Below, one piece after another: positions 39,040 to 59,383 of a stretch of DNA of 60,000 bases. Position 1 is the first letter of the stretch, and every line of letters begins with the position of its first letter. The DNA is taken from the NCBI GenBank assembly GCA_950295325.1, contig OX485808.1, forward strand, positions 16,204,527 to 16,264,526, written 5' to 3'. The notes under the pieces are model-generated. The model saw only the letters and a list, made by a program, of their open reading frames with translations, ran no database searches and was not told the DNA's origin. The translations under genes and the position numbers were made by a program. This DNA comes from Polytrichum commune. Taxonomy: Eukaryota; Streptophyta; Polytrichopsida; Polytrichales; Polytrichaceae.

Positions 39040-39775
39040 CGGGCAGTTGAAAATTTCCCCCCCACCTGCCCGCCTGCCCGCCACGATTCATTGGAAAGCG
39101 GAATGTATTCGTCCTAGTACACCGGTCACGGTATTTAGTGTCCACGTACACTATTTGCAAACGAATGGGGCCTAAAGCACATGCCTAGCGGTCTCAAAGT
39201 GTCACGTGTGCTAATTGCCCATATGATACTATTTGTCAACATGTCAAATACCTTTTTTGAGTGAACCGATTCTTTCTATTGTGACATTTCACGTGCCCGT
39301 CCGCTTGCCCGCCTGCCCGACACGATGCATTGGAAAGTGGAATGTATTTGTCCTAGTACACCGGTCATGGTATTCAGTGTCCACGTACACTATTTGCGAA
39401 CAAACGGGGCCTAAAGCACATGTCTAGAGGTCTCAAAGTGTCACGTGTGCTAATTGCCCATATGATACTATTTGTCAACATGTCAAGTACATTTTTTGAG
39501 TGAACCGATTATTTATATTCTGACATTTCGCATGCCTACCCGCCTGCCCGCCTGCCCGATACAACACTTTGGAAAGCGGAATGTATTCATCCTAGTACAC
39601 CGATCATGGTATTTAGTGTCCACGTACACTATTTGCGAACGAACGGGGCCTTAACCACATGCCTAGAGGTCTCAAAGTGTCACGTGTGCTAATTGCCCAT
39701 ATGATACTATTTGTCAACATGCCAAGTACCTTTTTTGAGTGAACCGATTATTTATATTATGACATTTCGCATAGC
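39040..39775. repeat. three tandem units of ~239 bp
   Basis: Three units share GCCCGCCTGCCCG, TTGGAAAGCGGAATGTATTC, CCTAGTACACCG-TCA-GGTATT, AGTGTCCACGTACACTATTTG, CGGGGCCTAAAGCACATG and GTCACGTGTGCTAATTGCCC, with starts near 39083, 39321 and 39560. Identity is high, so the array is young. Its right end merges into the left arm of the foldback at 39691-40485. Confidence 0.9.
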
Positions 39776-40485
39776 CTATTGAGATACTTGAGTATGATAG
39801 TTTTGCGTTTTAGAATGCAAGGGGAAGATAATCTTAAGCATAATGATGTCCATGTGTCAATTTATGTACGCTTTAGTTAACTTGTAGACCATTGTGTAAC
39901 ATAGGCATATTGCCTCATAACAATATTGAACAAACTCATGCCAACATATCGGTAAGCGCATTGAATGCCAAGAGTTATGAGGTGACAATAATAGTGAAGT
40001 TGTTGATCATTAGTGTAACCTAGCATACACCTCAAAATAGGGTAAGTGTGTTAATAAGTTGTTGGTTATTAGTGCAACCTATTTACTGCACCCGTTTATC
40101 ATATTTACTGTCATGTGTGCAATAGTGTCACTTACCCCATTTTGAGGCGTATGCTAGGTTACACTAATGATCGACAACTTCACTACTATTGTCACCTCGT
40201 GACTCTTGGCATTCAAGTGCGCTTACGAAAATGTTGGCATGAGTATGTTCAATAGTGTTATGAGACAATATGCATATGTTACACAACGGTCTACAAATTA
40301 ACTAAAGTGTACACAAATTGATACTTGACATTAGTATGCTCAACATTATCTTCCCCTTGCATCCCAAAACACAAAACTATCATACTCAAGTATCCCAATG
40401 GGCTACGCAAAATGTCACAATATAAATAATTGGTACACTCAAAGAAAAGTTACTTATGTTGATGAATAGTATCACATTGGCAATC
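39691..40485. mobile_element. foldback element with ~360-bp arms
   Basis: The arms 39691-40050 and 40126-40485 are inverted copies separated by about 75 bp. Paired blocks include GATACTTGAGTATGATAGTTTTG, GCAAGGGGAAGATAAT, GACCATTGTGTAACAT-GCATATTG, TCATGCCAACAT and TTAGTGTAACCTAGCATAC. The left arm begins inside the last unit of the adjacent tandem array, so array plus foldback (39040-40485) may be one element. Tandem repeats joined to inverted arms are known from Foldback/Galileo-like transposons. No coding capacity and no clear target duplication. Confidence 0.8.
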
Positions 40486-40544
40486 ACGAGATGTTGGTAA
40501 TAATTATGTATTGTAACAGATCTATCCGCCAACACTTTACGCAT

Positions 40545-40750
40545 GTAAGGTATGTGGGTGTCATATGGCTCCTCTTCTTAATCGAACCCATGTATTTGAT
40601 TGCTACGTGATTAGGCGAGGATCAAAAAGCAAACACCATAAAGACACACGTTTAAAAGAGATTGGACTACATCTTTGAATATTGTTAACTACTCTACACT
40701 CAATAGTGAATGCAATTGGGAGGACCTATCTATTCAGTTAAGGAGTCAAT
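40545..40750. repeat. dispersed repeat copy
   Basis: Shares with 25020-25190 and 34780-34970 the blocks CTTAATCGAACCCATGT-TTTGATTGCTA, CATAAAGACACACGTTTAAA-GAGATTGGACTA and CTCTACACTCAA. Confidence 0.55.
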
Positions 40751-43186
40751 AAATGTGCACTTTCAATAACCGTAAGTTCGTGGAGATCCAATATTTGAGG
40801 TTGCCCTTGACCCTAATGACTAGAAATTGGTCTACATCGTGCGGTTCTAGTTTAAGACCAAATGGCGTGCCTAGAAGTTTTGATAGGTCCCCAGTAGTTG
40901 CCCAATTCCATTGATATTCTCCCACCGCACCAATATGCCACATTTTTATGCCAATTTATCTCAAGTCCCTAGGCATTATCAAACTTGTGGAGGATTCCAA
41001 CAAGGTGGTTCACGTTGGTTTCTTCTACCTTAACCGTGAAGGATGTGTCGTCAATGTATTGGCTAATAATTTGTTGGGATTTGTTTTGTGGAAGGGCAAT
41101 GCCTTTGAGGTTACCAACTACCACTACATGCTATACTATTGCATTTAATGCCTCTGCCATGATAATGGACAAATGGGGCGCAAAGGGGCAGCCTTGGCAA
41201 ACTCCTCTATGTAGTTCAAAAGGCTATGTTGCTCGGTTGTTGAAATTGACAGAGACCATTGCGTCATGAAATAACATTCTAATCATTTGAATAAATGTGT
41301 TTGGCATTCCTAGTTTCCCCATTACTTGGAACATAAAGGCCCAATCAACTCTATCATAGGCTTTGCTAAAGTCTAGTTTGAGGAGAATAGACTCTTGATG
41401 TGACTCCTTTGCCCATTGAATTGATTTGTGTGTGAGTAGAATGTTATTTAGAATGAATCGAAGTGGTTGAAAGGCAATTTGATCACTATAAATTACCTCT
41501 ACTAACAATGGTTGGAGTCGTCATCATTGGGCTTTGGCAAAGATCTTATAGGTGGTATTGAGGAGCATGATTGGTCGCCAATTGTTTTACCTCAAGTGGT
41601 CCCCTTCTTTGAATAGCAGTGCAATTTGTCCTCTTGTACTCTGTTTGGAAACCGGACCCTCGCTAGTAATCCGTTTACCCATCCTTGTAAAGTCGTCACT
41701 TGTGAAGCTCCAGTAAGACTAAAAAAATTCCGTTGTCAACCCATCCGGGCTTGGGCTTTTACCTTTTGCAAGGGCCTAAACTACTTTGGTTAGTTCTTCT
41801 TCAATAATTGGGGCTTCCAACATCCTCTGGGCGGTTGGTGAGAATTTGTTTAGTACGTAGCTTGGCAACTCCATCATATGCTCATGTCGTTGCTCATTCT
41901 AAACCGGACATGCATATATTTTAGAGTAGAAAGAATTGCACACTTTGGCTAGGTTTGCGCTTGATGACACAATTATATTGTGTTCATCATATAGTTTTGC
42001 GATCGGTCCGCCTGCCGGTTGCTCTCTTACTAAGAAGAAGAAATCTTTATTCCCCGGATTGCATCTATCATGTTCCATACCTATTTTTGTGCCTTTCCTC
42101 TTTCTTATCTGCTAAGCTTTGTAGTTTATCCCTAAGTATCCTAATCCTAGCCTTAGTTGTTCCATTTGTTGTGTCAGAGTGTAGGACGACTTGCTAAAAC
42201 TCCAGACGTTGCCTTAGTGTAGATTCTTCCAATCTACTCTCAGATGCTTTAGTTAGGCAAAGTTGTCTGTAGTGCTTGACTACTTTCCTCAATTTGATAA
42301 AGAAAAACATTTGTGGAGGGAATGTTTTCCACAATGCTTTAATTGGTTCCTGGTTTCTTTAAGGATTCTCCCATTTGCTTTCCACGAGGAGCCTCTTGGG
42401 GCGTTGTTTCTAGGGTTAATTTGAAAAGGAACCGGGTGATGATTGGAGAATGTTGAGTCTCCCGTAATCTTGTAATGTGTAATATGAGAAGATGGATTTT
42501 GTACTGAGCTCAAGAAAGAATAAAACCTATCAAGTCTAGCCAACACTCTAATGCCATCCTCTTTGAGATTGCCCCATGAGTAAGGGGCCCCTCGTCCCTG
42601 CTAAGATAGTCCTTGATATTTCATTTTTTTTAATGTCCGTCCATGCCAAATCCTCCTTTGAACCCATAAGTTGGTTGCATGATGGCGTGGACCTATCTAA
42701 AGGATTTTCCACCATATTAAAATCCCATGTCATGATCCATTAGTAGTCTATTGGGAGAAATTGGAACATCTCATTCCATGTGGCGCATCTCTCACTAGCC
42801 AAATTGGATGCATAGATATTAAGGATGCCGAGGTGACCTCCCTCTAGTCCTTTGAATCTAATCCATTGGACTTTGTTGCCGGCCAAAGAGCCTTTGTAGA
42901 GGATTAGATGTTGTAGTCTAGGGTGGAAACATACGACAATGCCTCCCTTCCTTGCCCCAATTTTCCTATCCTCAACTTCATTGCTTGGGCTAGCTTCAAG
43001 GGACCACAAATTCTCACTTTCCCATAATGTCCTTATGTTCCTCTGTGCCTTATCCCCTCTAAGTTTATGCTCTTGTAAGCATAGAACTTCCTTTGGGGAG
43101 AGGTTGCCTATGTAGAGTCTAATCACCCCTACTTTTGTATCATTATTAATGCCTTGAACGTTTATGGATAAGAGGTGTACTTTCAT
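40746..43186 (-). mobile_element. broken non-LTR retrotransposon (LINE), endonuclease and reverse transcriptase
   Basis: Read leftwards, this is the ORF2 region of a plant LINE. An AP-endonuclease-like domain begins at 43186 (VHLLSINVQGINN, VLCLQEHKL, GGIVVCFHP, LGILNIYASN), continues with DFNMVENPLDRSTPS near 42720 and ends near 42430 (STFSNHHPV, where the usual SDH has Asn). The reverse transcriptase shows FILNNILLTHKSIQWAKES and LLKLDFSKAYDRVDW near 41470-41340. A shifted frame then holds a CQGCPFAPH-like block and YIDD (41047-41058), followed by LLGTPFGLKLEP near 40870. Stops and frameshifts break the frame several times, so the element is dead. The 3' end is missing after about 40746. 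Confidence 0.85.
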
Positions 43187-43189
43187 TGA

Positions 43190-46100
43190 GTGGATGTGGA
43201 GGGTAAGGGAGTGGTACCCGAGCCGTGGTTTCTCGTTTCTTCATCCGTCGTCCGGTTGAAACTTCTCTATAGGTTGAAGCTTGGCACCTTCTCACCACCT
43301 TGTTGGGGTTTCCTCCGTGCAAATGACTTTAGGCCTCAAACACTCACGGCCTTTAGATTGCGACGGTCCTCTCCATTTTTTGTGGGTTCCATCAATCTTT
43401 TGGAGGAGGTTGTTGGTGTAATACCGATGGTGAGAGACGGCGCTTTGCTTTCCTCAATCATGAGGGGAGTTGGTGAGATTGGTGTTGGTCTATCATCTAG
43501 GGTGTCGGCAATATTGCATCACGGGACACCGTGATCGATACAGGGCTAACGGGCTCGCATTCATGCCGGTATACCAATAGTTGTAAAATGGAGGTTGAGT
43601 GGCCTTCATTTGTTGACTCTACCTCACCAATCATGGGGTGTTTGAAAGTTGGCGTTGGTGAGGTCTCATCCCTCTCCCCCTCCATCCTATTAGCAAGAAA
43701 GGTTATGACATCAAGGGGTTAATTGCTTGATTGAGTTGAGTTTTGGGTCTCAGGGACACATTCTTCACTCAAATCGTCATTTTGTCTCCGTCTTTCCCCT
43801 AAATGTCTAGGAAAGGTGTTTGCATTAAAACATACTCCCCCCCCCCCCAACCCTTCTCTCCCAACCACTCTCTCCCTCCGCCCTCCAACCACTCCCTAGC
43901 TCGTCTTGTTGCACCCCCTCCGCCACTCCATGTCGCAACCCTTGCTAGCTCCCTCGACAATCTTGCCAATTTTCAATTCTAGCAAAGGTTACGAGCGCTA
44001 ACCCTTCGCATTCCGCCATGCTAATGGTTAGCTCCTCTCACCCCGGACCTTATAGTTCATAAGAGGGGAACCAACCCTCCTACTTTGCTTTCGGGACTCA
44101 CCCCTTAATCGGTAACCCATTTCTAGATGTGGACTTCCATCCATGGAAGTCCAATCCTATGTTGATCATCACGTTGCCGGAGCAACACTACAACAACCTG
44201 AAGCATACTAGACAACTATGGCCTCACAATGGGCCAAAGCCCATGGAGGTCGTGCCGTTCCGCCTCGGGTGGGTGAGGCCACACCACCTCACCCATATAA
44301 GCCTCTAGGACTCTACGCGGGGCCCCTACCCCACCGTCAAGAGACCTCTTGTCTCTCTACCAAGAGTTGGGGCCAAGTAGACATTTTCCTTTAGCTGCTG
44401 GGCCTAGAACCCCGAGCAGCTTCAGACCATCATAACTTCCTTGTATGATGTCTGATATTAACAAGCAACCACTTCATCTTCATCTATGCTTCACGTAGAT
44501 GCCGATGCATGCCTCACTTGCCCCGTTCAGGCACGTATTGACAAAGTTATGCCTGTTTGAACCTTGGCAGTCCTGGGAATCACTCCCAGACACTGCTGCA
44601 CCACTCAAATTGCCATAACTCCTAGCTCACACCTCCGATTGAGGTGTTATTGAGCATTCTAGAATCAACATGCCATAAGCTACGCATAGCATATGGCCCT
44701 ACCCTTGTGCCTCCTAGTCTCCGTGGGTGGGAGCCTGGGAGGCGTTCCCAATGCCCGGGGCCCTCGCCCACACTAGGATCACTTGGGCCCTCTCACCAAC
44801 GGCGCCACAAGTCCCGGGTGTCACTCCGGGGTCCCCCTTGTGCCCATGGTGTTTCGGGCACTCCTCATGGAGAGGTGTATGACACTCCCCCTCTGCCACT
44901 GCTCATTCTCCGCTGCTCTCCCTTTGCCCTTCTATAGCAGCCTCTAGCCACTTCACCGCCATGCTTTATGTTCTACCCTCCTTATTGTTGCTCAGTCTTA
45001 TTTCGTTTCTCCTACCCTCTCTCTCTCTCTCTCTCTAGGCACGCTCCTCCTCGACTCCACTCTTGCGTTCCCTTGCTCAACTCTCCCCCTGATCTAAGTT
45101 GTTTTTTTCATTATATTTTCCTTCCTTTTTTCCTTTCTCCCTTCTATGTGTTTTCAATCCTCCTTTGATCAAATCTATATTATTTTGCTTCCTTTGTCTA
45201 TTTCATCAATTTTCTTGGTTTGATCTAGCCTTGTTAATGCCTCATGTCATCTCACATTTTTTCTAAAATCTAGATCTAGATTGCTACATCACGTTTCCAC
45301 TGATGTAGATCTCTTTGAATTGTAGCTTTTTGTGAGATCTAGCTCTAGATATGCTAAATCTTGCTTCCATTGATCTAGATCTCTTTGAATTGCTACCTTT
45401 TGTGATATCTATATCTAGGTTGTTGCACCACACTTCTAGTGATCTAGATCTCTTTACATTACTACATTTGTAAGATCTAGATCTAGGTTGCTAAATCACA
45501 CTTCCAGTGATCTATATCTCTTTATATTGTTACTTTTGTAAGATCTAGATTTGGGTTGTTAAATCACACTTCCAGTGATCTAGATCTCTTTGCATTCCTA
45601 TTCTACTTCCCGCCTTTATTGCCCAAACCTTATCCAATCTAGTTTCCTTTCATATTAAGGCATTCATTCTAAGGTATTCTATCTTCCCCATCCCACATTG
45701 CATCACCCCATGCCATTGCTAATCCCTACTTGATCCGATCTGGTCTCCGATTTAACATAAATAATTTGAGAGCCACTCAAATAGTTTGCTCCTCATAGTC
45801 CTTTCATACATGGGTTACCGAATATCTCACTCCATTGCACGAATCCTTCACGATCCCCTAAGATCCCTTCAACCTTCCTCCCGCCATTGCTCCAGCTTGT
45901 TCAACTTTTGCCTTGATGTTGATCGGCGGAGCATTGTCTATCACCATGCACTTTGTATGTTGTTCACACCCGAAACTAGGGTGTTGCACCCATGAATATG
46001 ATCTAGACTCTACACATTGTTGTGCACATTTTTGGAGGATCTTTGGGATTCAATCACAAACCCGAGTCGGCCTCTAGTTGCATTGTGCACCAGAGCTATG

Positions 46101-49100
46101 TCAGTTGCTCGAGCCATCCTCCCATTGTACCACTGGCTATGAGCATAATAGACATTGTTCACAAGGTGGCCACTAGTTTTAGGTTCTTTGCCAAGTGAGC
46201 ATAGGATGCTCCCTCCTAAGTAATACACATTTTTGGTGCCTCCTACATCTCCCTAGTGGCAATCAAAGGATTTATGGATTTTTGCCAAATGGAAAACCAT
46301 GTAAATTCCACATCACATCCAAAAGGTGTCTGACCACTTGTAATATTTTGAATTGCTCTTGTTTTTATAAAGGGAAATGAATTTCACTTGTCACTTGTCC
46401 ATTTGTACGTGATCTCTTTTAGAGTCTCAATTTAAGCATGGGGGGGGGGGGGGAGGGTTGGACTCTTCATACCATGTACGAACTAATGTGAGTGTGTCAT
46501 TATTTGAGACACTACCATACATAGTATATAGAAGGGGGGGTTAGTGTTCTTCTCAAGTGAGTACAAATGAAAAGGTTATTGATAGTTTCAAATCAAAGGT
46601 TCATGTATAAAAAGGGTGGGACCTAAGGTTTAGTGAATCATATGATAATAGATGTGCTATTTCATCCAATTTTCATTTTCATATATCGTTGTCATTCAAC
46701 TATTGTCCTCATTGACCACCTAGTCTATTTTTGTTAGGGTTTGCTTTTGTATTCTAAGTTTTTCCAAACCATAGGCTCTTTGAGTGCTCTTTAACTACCT
46801 TCTAGGATAAGGTTATTATGAGTTGCATCTTACAGATGAAAAATGACTCTATAATTTTTGCATTGGAAAGTGAGAGTGGATTGTATGTGTAATATTAACA
46901 TGTTTATTTCACGATTCATATTTTGTATGTGTAGTGGATGCACATATCACATTGAATTGAAAACTCGTAATCAATACACGAGATGATTGTTGAGCATATC
47001 ATTAGTACATATACATTAGTTTTCCAACATAAATTTATTGTATGTAGGGGGTTTCATTTCATAGTCACCCATGCACATCATGCAAAGTCCCAACAAAGTA
47101 TGCCGGCTTGGGGGATGGACACACCAATTTATCACGAGTAGAGGTTGTTAGAGTTGAATGAAAATGTATTGGCGTGACCAATAAAAAGGTCAAAATAGCA
47201 TAGTTGTGAATGTTTATAGTGACATCATCTTTGAATCAAATAAATAACCATGGATGCAACAATTAGCATGTGTATCACAAACTCAAAAACAAAGTTTGAT
47301 ATGTAGTAAATAAACATTTATTACCACATTGACTATCCCAATAGTGCGTGTTACTATTCAAAATGATGCACCGCAATAACGTCTTACTCGAGAATTCAAT
47401 GTTGACTAATGAAACTTAAATAGGTTGTTCAGACTTTGTAGATTATACATGACTTTGCTTCGCATGATACTACATTCTCAATGAACAGTTATATCAATGC
47501 GTAACTCCAAATAGTACAACACACTAATTGGAATGATCAGTATAGTAAAGGCTAATTTCCATGCATGCTACTCACCCACTTGGTGGAATCTACAGCTCCC
47601 TAGAATATGGTGGGCGAGTGGCCTACATGGAACCTAACCCTAATTGTATGTCTAAATTCCACACTTCAAAACATCTCCACCCCACAATGACAATCCCGGT
47701 TTTATCGTGGCTTATAAATGAAACCATCAGTAGAAACGTTGCAATGGACATGGAGCAATAAACACATAGGCATCTATAAGGACATATTTATATAATATTT
47801 TAGTTAATTTGCACGATATATGGGAAAGATTGACTCAATTCAAGTTTAGTGTAAGTTATTAGAGTCAGACCCTAAGCAAACCATGATTCATATTTGAAAA
47901 TCCTATACATGGGGTTAACTACACTAAAAGTTGTATTTAGTGTCACTTAATATTTGAAATCACACACTACTATAAATTATTGCATCTATAGTAAAAATAT
48001 ATAGCATTGTGTAATTTCATTAGTAAGTGACACTAAATATCATACCAAAAATGGTGGACATATATTTGGCAATCACGTGACATAATGCCCATTTTTGAGG
48101 GCATGCCTTGAAGAAAATGGGAAGTATCAATTGGTTTTGCAAGCTTGTAAAACTTGACATTGGTTGCCTATTTGTCAAGGGCGTATGTCAAGGAGCCCCC
48201 CCCCCCTACCCCATATATATGTTCTAGTCTGAACTGCTTAGCAACTACAATATTGTCCTTCATGGGGATTTCAAAACTTGCGAATCAAGTATTTAATTTA
48301 TCTAGGAGAAATGATTGCATCACTTCTTTCAATAATTATTAAGAAAAATTGACATGGTTGTTTCACGTTTTACTTCTTTCACAAATAAGATGAGTGGTTG
48401 ACAAATTTCCATGGCGTATAGTTTCATCCTTTAGACGATTCTTGATGTTGTTGGACTCTATCATTTGCATCCGTTCAATTGGTTAAGTGCTTGAGGTTTA
48501 TGAAGTGTGTGCTTCCTTCTTTAGTTGTAAGGATACAAGGTGAGTAATGTTGTAGGAAGATGTAGAATGTTGGACCAAAAATGGCTTTTGAATCCAAACG
48601 CCATAAAACTCTCACACCTAAGTTATCTTCAAGTCAATCACATGCAAGGAGAGAGAAGTTAAAGTGTAAAATGAGGTAGATATAAGGTAGACATGCCTAA
48701 TTCGGTTGCTTGTCTTAAATGGACACTCCAAGATTGCTCATTCTAAATTTGTTTTTGCCCTTGGATCCTAGTGTAAACCCACCCTTAAAAGGGTGACCAC
48801 CTAAGTCCTCCCTACACACTTCAATGGCTAGGGATTCGTGATGTCTACATAAAGTCATTCATTTGCGAAGGTGACAACATAATAAACTATTTTATAACCT
48901 ACAAATGACTAGTTTGAAATAGTTGACTCCGAAAATAACATCAGACACCCCAAAATACTTTCATGAAATTAATTGGAACAAGAAGTTTCGCTATTGAGAG
49001 GCTTTATCCTATTTAATGCCTCCTTATAGTATATATTTCACCTCTACTCTACTCTACCCTACCAACTTGTAGTCTATTACATTCACCCTAAGATTTAGTA

Positions 49101-49690
49101 CCGACCCCCTATACCTACTCAAGTGGTGTTCCCCTCTATCCCAAGTTATGGAGAGAAGGCTTGGGCTCATGGCCCAAAAAGCAGATTGCTTCAGTTGCGT
49201 GCAACTGCTTGGAAGGTTGACAATTAGCTAGGCGGCGATACTATGCAGCTAAATCCATGCTATAGCCAAGGCATGCCATAATACATGTTACAAACTATAA
49301 TAAAACTGCATTATGCATTTTACCCCAACGCAATAAACATAGTACACATGTTTTACAGGGTGATAATTTTAAGCATCTCACTGCGGTTTTTTTGAATTTT
49401 ATTGCGTTCATATTTGAATTTTTTATTATTATTGCCCATGTCTTTTAATAACTACCCGGACTGTGGAAACCTAGGCCATGTGTCCAACCTAAGAGCCAAT
49501 AAATCGGCCCTCAATCTTATAAGGACTTGGGTTTGATAAGAGCCCCTTCATCCATGATGGATGAGATTACCCAGACGCCACAAACCCCAAGCCGACATTT
49601 ATCCTCAAATGTCCCAATATTGTTCAGCCTGAAGTGCCTTTGCCATGCGATATCATCCTCGGAGAGCGAGTGTCATCCAAACATCATCCA
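43190..49690. other. gene-free stretch with low-complexity runs
   Basis: No gene is recognised. Simple runs include poly-C near 43838, CT repeats at 45018-45036, poly-G near 46440-46453 and poly-C near 48197. About 43190-43700 may be the damaged 5' part of the LINE to its left. A small foldback of ~40-bp arms (47933-47973 and 48002-48040) carries TTTAGTGTCACTTA at its ends. 44.0-45.2 kb is unusually GC-rich for the window but has no recognisable protein. Confidence 0.4.
45262..45600. repeat. five tandem units of ~67-77 bp rich in GATCTAGATC
   Basis: Units beginning near 45265, 45341, 45406, 45474 and 45541 share AGATCTAGATCTAGGTTGC, AAATCACACTTCCA and TGATCTAGATCTCTTT. They diverge toward the left end. 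Confidence 0.8.
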
Positions 49691-49697
49691 TCCACTC

Positions 49698-49709
49698 TTT
49701 CCCGCCAAA
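49698..49709. promoter_or_regulatory. E2F-type site upstream of MCM6
   Basis: TTTCCCGCCAAA is a perfect match to the E2F consensus (TTTSSCGC), about 390 bp before the MCM6 start codon. A second, weaker block, ATGGCGGGA, lies at 49723-49731. MCM genes are established E2F/DP targets that rise at the G1/S transition in plants and animals. The site is followed by a TCGC/CT simple repeat (49735-49763). Confidence 0.65.
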
Positions 49710-50094
49710 TTCAGAAGGCAAAATGGCGGGAGCCATCGCTCGCTCGCTCGCTCGCTCTCTCTCGCACATTTGTTTGATCTTCGGCGCGGCATTGGGGTTT
49801 AGTTGCAGAATCCAGGGGAGCTTCGGCGATGTGGAATCATATCAGCGATAAACTCTCTCCTTCTCGCACGGTCACGGCATCCATTCCTGGAGACATTTGA
49901 CACATTTGCCACATTCGACAACATTCGCCACATTCTTGACTACTGACTGCGCTCGGTGGAGGAGGCGAGGGTTTTGGTTTTGGAGAAGCATTTTAAGTGT
50001 GGTGCGGTGGGCTGTGAAGTGTCTATTGTCTTCGGTGTTCTGAGCCTAGGGTACAGAGAGTGAGTGAGAGGGCAGGAAAGAAGGAGGACCGGAA

Positions 50095-57755
<7,661 letters not shown>

Positions 57756-57759
57756 AAAC

Positions 57760-58750
57760 ATACTCTAGAGCATGCAGGTTTTTATTTAAACCACCAACAT
57801 TCCTGCTTGGAATCAAATTAGTTACGTCTTCTTAGCTCATCCCTGCATGCCTCAAGAGCATGCCTTGTACACATCAATTTCCTTCGAGAGCTGTAAGATA
57901 GGGGCAGGATTTAGAGCCAACGATTTGTTTGTTTCAATATGCCTTATGAACCATGAGTGGTTTATTATGGCAGTTTTCAGTTGGAAACGCTTCCAAGTTT
58001 TCTGTCTGCTCCAAATATCCCAAGCATAATTCGTTTTGGGCACATCTTATACCTCAGTCTTAGTGAATGCAATATTGCCTTGGTGAAAGCTGGAGCCTGG
58101 GCCACAACCTCCTCACTTCGTATGAAGCCAAAAGACTCTTTAGAACTTTTGCATCTCCTCCACTCCAATTCAGAGATTACAATCAGTAGTTGGATGAAAG
58201 AATAGACTTTGATAGGGTTAATAGAGTTTGATCCAGTTAGCAATAGTAATTCCTCAGAATTGAATGTAACAATACAATTGTCCCATACCTCAACGAGACT
58301 TTTGGTTGGGAGTTTGCCCCTGATACTTTCCTCTCGGTTGTTTTGCTTAGGATATCACTAAATTCTTTCCACTTGAGGTGTGTTTGAACAAAGAGCAACG
58401 TATTCATTGAGGGCCGAATTCATTTTAGCACTTGACATTGCGTAGACCTTGATGTGGGTTCTCTTACTAAATCAAGTGCCAACCTTGAGTGTCTGTAAAT
58501 AAACACTGTGCCTAGGATGCAGGGAGGCTTGAAGCTGCATGTTGAGCCTAGCTATCTCAAGGTGTTACATGAAGAGAATTACTGTAACAAAATTATGCCA
58601 AATTGAAATGTTAAGTTTAGTCACATCCGTTGCCTAGTTGGGGGCAGGCTCGAGAGATGGAGCATGAAATGCCCGAGGCGTAACTCAGGTGAAGTGTTTG
58701 AGATTAGGTAGAAAGTGGTTGTTATGGTGCACCGGACATTTGCCGTTTCA
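57760..58750. other. 3' flank of MCM6, nothing further recognised
   Basis: This presumably includes the MCM6 3' untranslated region. The short frames here carry no motif. Confidence 0.4.
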
Positions 58751-58756
58751 TACTAA

Positions 58757-59261
58757 GAGCCACTTCACACACGAGACTGAGAGCCCGTGACCATTGCACT
58801 TCAAGCACTCTCATTGGTGGAAAAGGCGGAGCCGGTCCAAGTTTGCTACTTCCCACTACGCTCGAGGGACCAACGGAGTACGTGAATGTAAGATGGATGT
58901 GAAGTCTACATGGAGTCTTACATGGCATCAAACGGATCATGTTTCATGGTCACTTGAAGTATTTTCCAAAAACCACCTCTTGGAGGTAGGCCTAACACAA
59001 AATTGGGAGACCATGGCACTTCGAATGCTCACAACTGTTGATTTAATTCTATTTTATTATACGTGAGGACCTGCATGAATAGAAATTCATTGAAATAGCA
59101 TTTGCTTGAGGGTCTGGTCACATATGACTTCATACTACACTTGAGGGTCCATGACCACATTACATGATTTTTTGAGGTGGGTTGGGATGGCCTTTGGACA
59201 CTTTCTTTTGGGCTCTCACAATTTCATGGTCACGGCTCTTGGCTCGTGTGTGAAGTGGCCC
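58757..59261. mobile_element. Tourist/Harbinger-type MITE, copy 3 (505 bp)
   Basis: Flanked by TAA duplications (58754-58756 and 59262-59264). Left end GAGCCACTTCACACACGAG (one change from GGGCC), right end the inverted partner ending GTGTGTGAAGTGGCCC. Full length and similar to copy 1 throughout. Confidence 0.85.
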
Positions 59262-59383
59262 TAAGGCTTTGTGACTCCCAAATTTAGCATTGGGTCTAGG
59301 TGGGAGAGGATCCCAAGAGTATTATACATGCAAAATTCACAATTTATTCCCAGGCCAACATAACTAGATGTGAAGTTCAGGTC

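Noticed and set aside
39040-39775. regular repeats that might suggest a CRISPR-like array
   Set aside because: Units are ~239 bp and contiguous, with no short repeats and unique spacers; this is eukaryotic nuclear DNA.
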